From positions 1 through 63,270 of the forward strand of contig JANQQZ010000044.1 in NCBI GenBank assembly GCA_028284805.1: DNA of 63,270 nt, read 5' to 3'. The notes under the pieces were generated by a model. It worked only from the letters and a program-made list of their open reading frames with translations. It did not search any database and had not been told where the DNA came from. This DNA is from Phycisphaerales bacterium. GTDB taxonomy: Bacteria; Planctomycetota; Phycisphaerae; Phycisphaerales; UBA1924. The translations under genes and the position numbers were made by a program. Of this stretch, positions 57,254-63,270 are shown piece after piece (within the stretch, counting starts at the first letter, position 1; each line of letters starts with the position of its first letter).

Positions 57254-59638
57254 TCAGCAGCCGGCGTTGTAGTTCGCGATCCACGCGTTGAAATCGGAGG
57301 GTGTGCAGAGGCCGTCGCCGTTCTGGTCACACGCCGGAGACTGGTTGTTGAACGCCACGATCCAGGCGTTGAAATCGGAGGGGCTGACCATGCCGTCGCC
57401 GTTAGTGTCGGGCAGGCAGGCATCCTCCGTGCACGAGGCACCGAAGATGCGGACATCGTCGATGCCCGCCTCAACAATCGAGCCATCGCCGAGATCGCTC
57501 GCGACGAACTTGACACGGACGGTAGAAGTCAGATCGACAAAGTCGCCGACGTTGAACCCCGTCTCGATCCAGCCGCCCGATGTCCCGGCACCGGCAGGCC
57601 CGACCGTTTCGACGAGCACGTAGCTCTGACCGTCGTCGTCCGAAACGAACACCTCGAAGACGTCCGCGTTGGGTGCGTTCCCGGTGTTGTTGGAGTACCA
57701 CCTCGCGTACGAGATGGTCGCCAGTTCGGTGGTGCTCAGGTCGATCTGGTTGCTCACCAGCGATGTCGTGCCGCCATCGATGTCGTTCGCGCCGAGCGCA
57801 CCACCCGGGGCTCCTTGGCCGGTGATCCATGCGAGTGTGCCATTGGCGGTGTTGTCGTCCTCCGGTTGTGCATCCGTGCCGACCGGATCGACGCGGACCC
57901 ATACGCCCGTCGTCGCGTCGTCACCGGGAGCACCCGCCGAGAAGCCGATAGACGTCTCGAAGTCATACAGATCGTCCAGGTCCACCTCGTCCGCGGCCAG
58001 CGCGATGAACGTGCTCGATGCGCCAGAAGGTGCGGTCACGGTGGTTCCGGATTGAAGATCGAACGAGACGAAGTACTCCACGCTCGTCGGGCACTCCATG
58101 GTCGCGGGGAAGGTAGCTATGAAACTGTCTGCCGAGTCGGGGATGAGCGCGATCTGCTGGAACCCCGAGCCCGTGTCGACGTGGAACGTCCCGCTGCCCG
58201 GGACGACCGGATCGTCAGGCGAAGGAACGATATCGATGCGCAGCGTGTCACCGCCGGCCGGGGAAACAAGATCGGGCACCCCATCCGGGAACGCGATGTC
58301 GAGCCCGGTGGTGAAGTCGCCGCCGGCGGATTCGATCTGGCTGCGGAAGACCGCGGTGCCCGTCCACCAAGAGATGTCGCCGTACACGCTGGTGTTCGTC
58401 GTGCCACCAGAGAGGACGCCCGCGATCACCCACTCGTCGCCGGACTGAACCAAGACAGGACCGCCGCTGTCCCCGGGTGCGGTCGTCGCTTCGAATTCGA
58501 TCGGAGTCGAGCTGCTGCTCGGGATCGTGTTCGCACCGCTTGTGCCGTTGTCGAAGTCGGTCGAGATGATGTTGGTGCCGCCCGCGTTAGCCGGGCTGCC
58601 GTAGACGTCGATGATGTTCTCGCCACCCCAGCGAAAGCCATCAGCGGTGTTCCCGTGCCCCGAGCTGCCGAGGCCGTTCCACCCGTAGCCAACGGTCGCG
58701 GCGAGCATGCCGACGAGTGCATCGGTTTCGTCGATCAGCCGCATGGGCTGAGCGACGTTGGCCGGCACCGACGTCGTCAGGACATGGATGGACACGTCGC
58801 CTCCGTCCAGCAGCGAGCCACCGCCGTCCGGGAGACTCGATGACTGAACAGTGGTCGAGAAGACGGCGCTGTTGGAGTTGTCGCCAAACCTGACGAGGGT
58901 CCCGGCGCCGATGCCGCAATGGCGCGCACTGAGCACGACGTTGGGAGCGATCAGCGTGCCGGTGCATCCGCCCACGCGGACGACGGCATCGAACGGGGCA
59001 GCGTAGTCTCTCGCGCCCTGTGCGCCGATCGCGTTGTTGATCACGATACGAGGGAAGACACTGTCGGCGGCCTCGGGCGATCCTGGGGCGTACGTCTTGG
59101 TGTCGATCTGTCGCTCCGACAGCACGTCGCCCGTCGCCGCATCGATGACCGTCTCGAAGTGCGTCGGGCTGGCTGGCAACCCGCGATCGGTCAGCACCGT
59201 GGTGACCTCCCAAGCCAAGATCGCTTCGTTGCCGGTACGGAACCACACCTGCTCGGCAACAGAGCCTGCTGCGTCGGGCAGAACCACCTCGGCCAAGTCA
59301 ACGGCAAGGTCCTGCGGGATGTTCACAGGGCCGCGACGCAGCGCGAGTCCTTCCGTCGAATCGTCGAAGGAGTACGCGACTGTTCCATCAGGGTTCTCGA
59401 TCACATAGACCCGCGCCCCGTGGAGCGGAAGATCGCCTAGGAACTTCTGGAACACGAACGCGCCCGCCGGATCACGTTTGCCCGGTTCCATCAGCACGAT
59501 GCGAGTGCCGGCTTCTTGCAAGTATGCGGTGGCTTCGCCCTGTGCCAGATACGCCCGTACGCTCGTTTCGTCCGCGAAGCACAGGCCGCTCGCCCACAGG
59601 CCGCCTGCCAGCACCACTCCTGTCACTCTGAGTTTCAT
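57254..59638 (-). CDS. Secreted trypsin-like serine protease with C-terminal dockerin-like repeats
   Basis: 794 residues from the ATG at 59638 (GGAGG ten bases upstream). Signal peptide (KLRVTGVVLAGGLWASGLCFA), then a propeptide-like region of about 170 residues resembling FTP-type propeptides. The S1 domain has the catalytic His in SARHCGIG, Asp in GGDVSIHVL and Ser in PGDSGGPVLVQSG. A beta-sandwich with immunoglobulin/MAM-like features follows (FETSIGFSAGAPGDDATTG ... FVASDLGDGSIVEAGIDDV). The end is a pair of calcium loops (DTNGDGMVSPSDFNAWIVAF, QNGDGLCTPSDFNAWIANY). It cleaves proteins outside the cell; the tail probably attaches it to the envelope or a partner. Confidence 0.92.
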   Translation of the reverse strand: MKLRVTGVVLAGGLWASGLCFADETSVRAYLAQGEATAYLQEAGTRIVLMEPGKRDPAGAFVFQKFLGDLPLHGARVYVIENPDGTVAYSFDDSTEGLALRRGPVNIPQDLAVDLAEVVLPDAAGSVAEQVWFRTGNEAILAWEVTTVLTDRGLPASPTHFETVIDAATGDVLSERQIDTKTYAPGSPEAADSVFPRIVINNAIGAQGARDYAAPFDAVVRVGGCTGTLIAPNVVLSARHCGIGAGTLVRFGDNSNSAVFSTTVQSSSLPDGGGSLLDGGDVSIHVLTTSVPANVAQPMRLIDETDALVGMLAATVGYGWNGLGSSGHGNTADGFRWGGENIIDVYGSPANAGGTNIISTDFDNGTSGANTIPSSSSTPIEFEATTAPGDSGGPVLVQSGDEWVIAGVLSGGTTNTSVYGDISWWTGTAVFRSQIESAGGDFTTGLDIAFPDGVPDLVSPAGGDTLRIDIVPSPDDPVVPGSGTFHVDTGSGFQQIALIPDSADSFIATFPATMECPTSVEYFVSFDLQSGTTVTAPSGASSTFIALAADEVDLDDLYDFETSIGFSAGAPGDDATTGVWVRVDPVGTDAQPEDDNTANGTLAWITGQGAPGGALGANDIDGGTTSLVSNQIDLSTTELATISYARWYSNNTGNAPNADVFEVFVSDDDGQSYVLVETVGPAGAGTSGGWIETGFNVGDFVDLTSTVRVKFVASDLGDGSIVEAGIDDVRIFGASCTEDACLPDTNGDGMVSPSDFNAWIVAFNNQSPACDQNGDGLCTPSDFNAWIANYNAGC

Positions 59639-60340
59639 AATTCTCGAGGCCTCCCAAGGATCTCTACGATCGGTGATGGTTCTCTTCTCAACGGCCGACG
59701 CGCGGCCCAGCCCCCGTCCATCCCCGGTCGAGTCACATGCCACGACGAGAATACCGGGGATGTGTGGTGCGCAGGGGCAACGCTGCGTCAAAAAGCCGCC
59801 TCAGTGCGAGGCCCTTTGGCCATGAGGTTAGCGGACCACCCGGGTAACCGCCTGAGACAGCCCGAACCTTGCCTCCCCTGCATGACTCCCGCAGTGCACG
59901 ACCTGTCGTCTGCCTCGTCCTGTACATGTTGAGGCCTTGTCGTCGGGCCAGGAGATCGTCCGTTTCGTGAGGCGGAATCGCGGAGCGTTTCGACAGGGAC
60001 TGACGCGCCGATGCCGGTCAAGATGAGCTCGGAGCGACCGGGCTTGTGGATCGGAATGAGACGGCCTCGAAGCCCAAGAGCCTCTCTCGAACTCTTTGTG
60101 CGAACACGTTCGAGTTCCACAACCTGGAATCTCTTCTGATGATCTTCCGGCGCATGCTGACGTAGTCCCAGAGCACGAACTGGTCGAGATCGTCGCCGCC
60201 CGTGAAGAACACCCGCCCGCGGAGTCGCGCTGCGGTCCGGCGAGGCATTCCATGGCTCTCCATCCACGGTGATGCTCGCGTGCCCTGGGCGTGATCCCCC
60301 GGGAACGCTTTGGCCCGACGCCTCAAGGTAACATGTGCGG
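59639..60340. other. 702-bp region without a secure gene
   Basis: The stretch between the protease start and the HNH-like gene has overlapping open frames on the minus strand (within 59788-60371), none complete. One frame (60018-60371) contains RVFFTGGDDLDQFVLWDYVS, and another, shifted by one base, contains QKRFQVVELERVRTKSSRE followed by IHKPGRSELILTGIG. Together these look like pieces of one decayed or frameshifted gene, but I cannot name a family. Confidence 0.3.
59788..60290 (-). pseudogene. Possible frameshifted remnant of an unrecognised protein
   Basis: Protein-like segments lie in two different frames on the minus strand: FFTGGDDLDQFVLWDYV in one, then LIPIHKPGRSELILTGIGAS in another. 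No start with a ribosome site was found, and the second frame ends at 59788. Codon use is less GC-rich than in flanking genes. It could be a broken gene acquired with the neighbouring HNH/lipoprotein pair, or simply chance. Confidence 0.2.
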
Positions 60341-61159
60341 ATGACAAGCATGTGCTGGATATGCGGAGCACCTGCGGATAGCCGCGAGCACAAGATCAAG
60401 CGATCGGATCTTGTACGAGAGTTCGGGGGCACGCCGTTCAAGGCTACGGGAGGCTTGCTTCACTTTGTCGATGGTCGTCCAGGTAGCCGCGAAGTCCAAG
60501 GGCCCAACACCGGCCTCCTCAAGTACAACCCTGTGCTCTGTGGCAATTGCAACTCGTCACTGTCGCAGCCGTGGAACCTCGCGTACGACCAGTTCACCAC
60601 CTGGGTGTTTGAGAACGAGCAGACGGTACTCAGCAAACGCTACATCAACCTGATGGAGATCTATGGGACCGACGACATTTCGCTCGGGTGCCGCAACCTC
60701 TACAAGTACTTCGTGAAAGCGTTTGGTTGCCGTCTAGCTGATGCTGAGCGCGCCGTACCGCCGCATCTGGTCGATCTACTTGCTGCCGATACCTTCTCGA
60801 CCAACCTATGGATGAGCTTCGCGGTGAACAAAGCGGTATTCGCCATGCGACCAGAGCACAGAAAGCTGCTCGCGATTGGGGGCTTGTGGTACAACCCAGA
60901 TGCTACTGACGATCTTCCAAACCCGTACTACTTTTCGCTCAGATTGAATTGGCTTGAGATTGAGTTCTGGTACGACATGGATATCCCTCCGGGCCGGGGT
61001 GCCCGCTGGACGTGTGACGCAGCGTGTCTGTATCTCGGAGAAATCGAGGGCCCAGACCTGAATGAGTTGATCGAGATCGCACGCCGAGATGGAGCACCAG
61101 CTTTGCAGGATCTACTCGAACTGAAAGCAAACGGCGGCATTCGAATCGGCAACGCTTAA
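60341..61159 (+). CDS. HNH-like zinc-binding protein of unknown role
   Basis: 272 residues from the ATG at 60341 (a GTG two codons earlier is possible; ribosome site weak). The N-terminal 70 residues carry CWICGAPADSREHKIKRSD and LCGNCNSSLSQPWN, that is C-x2-C, an EH pair and a second C-x2-C with a following Asn, as in HNH nucleases with a structural zinc. The remaining 200 residues are alpha/beta with many aromatic residues (FTTWVFENEQ, LRLNWLEIEFWYDMD) and no motif I know. It may be a nuclease of a defence or mobile system; catalysis is not proven. GC content looks lower than in the neighbours, hinting at transfer. The lipoprotein gene follows after 78 bp. Confidence 0.6.
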   Translation: MTSMCWICGAPADSREHKIKRSDLVREFGGTPFKATGGLLHFVDGRPGSREVQGPNTGLLKYNPVLCGNCNSSLSQPWNLAYDQFTTWVFENEQTVLSKRYINLMEIYGTDDISLGCRNLYKYFVKAFGCRLADAERAVPPHLVDLLAADTFSTNLWMSFAVNKAVFAMRPEHRKLLAIGGLWYNPDATDDLPNPYYFSLRLNWLEIEFWYDMDIPPGRGARWTCDAACLYLGEIEGPDLNELIEIARRDGAPALQDLLELKANGGIRIGNA

Positions 61160-61237
61160 TCTTGAGGGAGATCGCTCGTGTCAGTTTCGCGGCAATGCCA
61201 GCAGTATGACTGCCAATACTTTGGAAGGGAGCGACGA

Positions 61238-62686
61238 ATGACATCTCGTTGGGCCTTGGCATTTGGAGCCTTACTTCTGGCCTGTCTTGGTGGGTGTGGA
61301 GACTCCCCCACCGTGGATGCGCGTGGTACCGACGAGGAGACTCGCGCTTCGATCGAGAGAGTCAAAGACGCGCTTCCCGAGAATCAACGAAGCGACTTCG
61401 AGGATGCGCTGCAAGCGCTCACGTTCGCCGATTTCAACGACCTGTCTGATCTGGCAGACTCCGACGGCATGGTGCGTCGGATGCACGACCGGATACACGG
61501 CAAGACCGGACCAGAGATCATCGAGGAAGGACTTCGGATCAAGGCCGAACGTGACGCGGAAGCAGCGGCTAGCGCGGCGGCAACGCGAGAGAGAACGGCT
61601 CAGGTGGAGGCCGAGATCGAAGCCCGCGAGGCTGAAAGAGAACGGCAGCGGGTTGAAAGGACGACAGCGAGGGTCGATGAATTAGCCGCCAGGCTGGACG
61701 GATTGTCCGATCCGTTACTCGAGCAATTTGTCATCGAATCCGCGTTCTTGGAAAGAGGAACGGGCGGCATGATGAATCCGGATTGCATCAGCCTCCGGTT
61801 CAACAACGGTACAGATCAGACGGTAACCGCGGCTTGGCTCCGGTTCGTGTTCCACACGCCTGGACGGGAGTTGCCCTGGACCGACTCAATCGTCTACACA
61901 ACCTTCGAGGGAGGACTCGGGCCGGGGGAATCCACGTACGAATCGTTCCGCGGAGGATCCTACAGCGAATGGAGCCGGCTACCGCGGGATCGTGACGACT
62001 TCGTGTTCCACGTGCAGGTTACAGAACTCGTCGGCGTTGAGGATGAGCCGATAGCTGGTCAGCGCTTTACGAAGGAGGACCGAGAGAAGCTCGATGAGCT
62101 TCTGGATGGAATTGACCACGATGCTGAGCAGGCGATCCGCGACCGCCTGAGAGGTTTAGATGAAGCTGAAGCATCCCTGATAGCTGAGGGAATGAAGATG
62201 GCCGCCCTTCGGGAGCGTGCCTCGCTGCTGGAACTCAAGGCGGCTCACGACACTGCTCAGGCCCAACGCGATGGGCTGCTGGTTTCGGAGCCTCGGTTCT
62301 TCTGGTCGGAGCAGATGTTCAGCGACGAGGCCGTGTTCGCCTTCACCGTGACGAACAACACCTCGGAGACTGTCAGCCGGTTCAAGCTCGACTGCGTTGT
62401 TTCGTCGCCGGGCCGCGAACTCCCATGGGCAGAAGGCGGGTTGAACTACTCGCCGGACGGTGGGCTCGAACCGGGCGAATCACGCGATCTGGAACTCAGC
62501 CCTCGCGGTCTGTCGCGGAAGTGGTCATCGGTGCCCAAAGACCGCGACGACTTGGTGCTGTCCGCCAGGGTGAACACGGTCGAGAATGCCTCGGGCGAGG
62601 AAATGTTCCCGTCCGAGTGGACCGATGCCCAAGCCGCGAGGCTCGACACGATCGACGGCATTATCAAGGCCCGAGAATGGGACTGA
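61238..62686 (+). CDS. Lipoprotein with DUF6694-like N-terminus, coiled coil and two repeated beta domains
   Basis: 482 residues from the ATG at 61238 (AGGGAG seven bases upstream). The signal ends in LLACLGGCGDS, a good lipoprotein site. Residues about 25-110 (IERVKDALPENQRSDFEDAL ... GKTGPEIIEEG) resemble the DUF6694 family. An Ala/Glu/Arg-rich coiled coil follows, then a beta domain, a second helical segment and a second copy of the same beta domain. The copies share TPGRELPW/SPGRELPW, GGLGPGES/GGLEPGES and SRLPRDRDDFV/SSVPKDRDDLV. It is probably anchored in the envelope; the role is unknown. Confidence 0.75.
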   Translation: MTSRWALAFGALLLACLGGCGDSPTVDARGTDEETRASIERVKDALPENQRSDFEDALQALTFADFNDLSDLADSDGMVRRMHDRIHGKTGPEIIEEGLRIKAERDAEAAASAAATRERTAQVEAEIEAREAERERQRVERTTARVDELAARLDGLSDPLLEQFVIESAFLERGTGGMMNPDCISLRFNNGTDQTVTAAWLRFVFHTPGRELPWTDSIVYTTFEGGLGPGESTYESFRGGSYSEWSRLPRDRDDFVFHVQVTELVGVEDEPIAGQRFTKEDREKLDELLDGIDHDAEQAIRDRLRGLDEAEASLIAEGMKMAALRERASLLELKAAHDTAQAQRDGLLVSEPRFFWSEQMFSDEAVFAFTVTNNTSETVSRFKLDCVVSSPGRELPWAEGGLNYSPDGGLEPGESRDLELSPRGLSRKWSSVPKDRDDLVLSARVNTVENASGEEMFPSEWTDAQAARLDTIDGIIKAREWD

Positions 62687-62761
62687 GGCTCAGATTTTCT
62701 TTCCCGAACACCCGGCCGGTTGCGCTGAACCGGCACGGTCCAAGAAAACCGGCTTTCAGAA

Positions 62762-62836
62762 TCGGGGCGACTGGATTCGAACCAGCGACCTTTTGACCCC
62801 CAGTCAAACGCGCTAACCAAACTGCGCCACGCCCCG
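62762..62836 (-). tRNA. tRNA-Pro (GGG)
   Basis: Cloverleaf on the minus strand: acceptor CGGGGCG/CGCCCCG, discriminator A, D-arm GCGC/GCGC, anticodon arm TTTGA-CTGGGGG-TCAAA (anticodon GGG) and T-loop TTCGAAT. The 3' end points toward the lipoprotein/HNH pair, the side on which integrating elements usually insert. Downstream, GCCGGTT-GCGCTG-AACCGGC (62715-62734) may form a hairpin. Confidence 0.94.
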
Positions 62837-62880
62837 GAATGTCGGTGAGGGTAGCCGCCCACCACCCGTGGGTCACCCTG

Positions 62881-63270
62881 CTACGCCAGCCCGCGGGCAT
62901 CCAGGGCACGCCTGACTCGGACGCGGACCGATCCAGCCCGCTCGGACTCCGCCGCGTCGAGCAGCAGCGACTCGGCCTCCTCTCGATACCGCGGGCAGGC
63001 AGCCGCCAGCTCGTGATAGCCCCAGTAGGCCCACGCCCGCACGATCGCCCGCCGATCGGTCAACTGGCGATCGAGGAACGCGGCAAACGCTCTCGCCGAG
63101 GCCTTGGGCACGCCGAGGTGGGGCGTGCACTGCATCACGTGCAAGCACGCCCCCCAGTCCGTGAGCGTCCGCACGAGCCCATAGAAGGCACCGGTCTGCT
63201 CCGGGCCCAGGCGCAGCACCCCGGTCTCGATGCCCCGCTTCAGCAGCCACGTCGCGCCGCGTTCCAGCTC
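62881..63270 (-). CDS. Hypothetical protein, 5' end beyond the window
   Basis: The frame is open from the right window edge (reading GAG CTG GAA ...) to a stop at 62881, 129 residues visible, so the start lies outside. Composition is helical, with segments such as AFAAFLDRQLTDRRAIVRAW and YREEAESLLLDAAESERAG that suggest HEAT-like or similar helical repeats. No catalytic motif is visible and I do not recognise a family. It lies 44 bp beyond tRNA-Pro. Confidence 0.6.
   Translation of the reverse strand, partial: ELERGATWLLKRGIETGVLRLGPEQTGAFYGLVRTLTDWGACLHVMQCTPHLGVPKASARAFAAFLDRQLTDRRAIVRAWAYWGYHELAAACPRYREEAESLLLDAAESERAGSVRVRVRRALDARGLA

Noticed and set aside
62687-62761. Direct-repeat attachment site matching the tRNA-Pro 3' end
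   Set aside because: I looked for a copy of the T-arm/acceptor end on the far side of the HNH/lipoprotein pair and saw none, so an integrated island is not proven.
62696-62816. Peptide ending GDWIRTSDLLTPSQTR at the right end
   Set aside because: Antisense translation of tRNA-Pro.

Overview
The window is about 63 kb of high-GC DNA. It most likely comes from the Planctomycetota, class Phycisphaerae. Inferred reasons: several exported proteins end in a short hydrophobic stretch plus an RRRR tail (PEP-CTERM-like); others end in paired NGDG-x3-P-x-DFNAWI calcium-loop repeats; Ser/Thr kinases carry a central membrane helix and TPR-like C-termini; one kinase is translationally coupled to an ECF sigma factor; and CcoN and CcoO are fused. 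No rRNA, CRISPR array, transposase or prophage was seen.

Layout. 1-2818 (minus): a two-partner secretion pair, with the exoprotein cut by the window edge. 2966-7190: tRNA-Met, tatA, a FolD-like gene with altered active-site residues, divergent ligA, a CYTH protein and tRNA-Thr. 7214-16510: an Rrf2 regulator facing a compact cbb3 oxidase locus (ccoNO-Q-P-G-H-safE-like-I-S), with an AT-rich operator region between them, followed by tRNA-Gly and tRNA-Arg. 17052-21251: a 1399-aa secreted pentapeptide-repeat protein, then about 670 bp without a gene that holds a tRNA-Arg-like remnant. 21921-32205: PEP carboxylase, GH3 glycosidase, an RND efflux pump with its adaptor, and a PEP-CTERM protein. 32488-43422: secreted GH31 glycosidase, DUF427 protein, Ser/Thr kinase, PEP-CTERM protein, FHA/GAF/PP2C phosphatase and GTP-dependent PEPCK. 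43797-48822: an overlapping three-gene unit (GCS2-type ligase with CBS domains, AstE/AspA-like hydrolase, gamma-glutamyltransferase). 48973-54252: kinase plus ECF sigma factor, divergent from two exported proteins. 54471-59638: exported MsrB-MsrA fusion, M24 peptidase and a trypsin-like protease. 60341-62686: an apparently lower-GC pair (HNH-like protein and lipoprotein) next to tRNA-Pro. A truncated hypothetical gene ends the window.

How the genes fit together. The cell appears to respire at low oxygen with a cbb3 oxidase, probably controlled by an Fe-S Rrf2 regulator. It has both PEP carboxylase and PEP carboxykinase. It exports glycosidases, a protease and surface proteins with calcium-loop or PEP-CTERM tails, and it signals through Ser/Thr kinases, a PP2C phosphatase and an ECF sigma factor. 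The strongest leads for something new are the gamma-glutamyl operon, the FolD-like protein, the sigma/kinase/surface-protein locus and the pentapeptide superrepeat protein.
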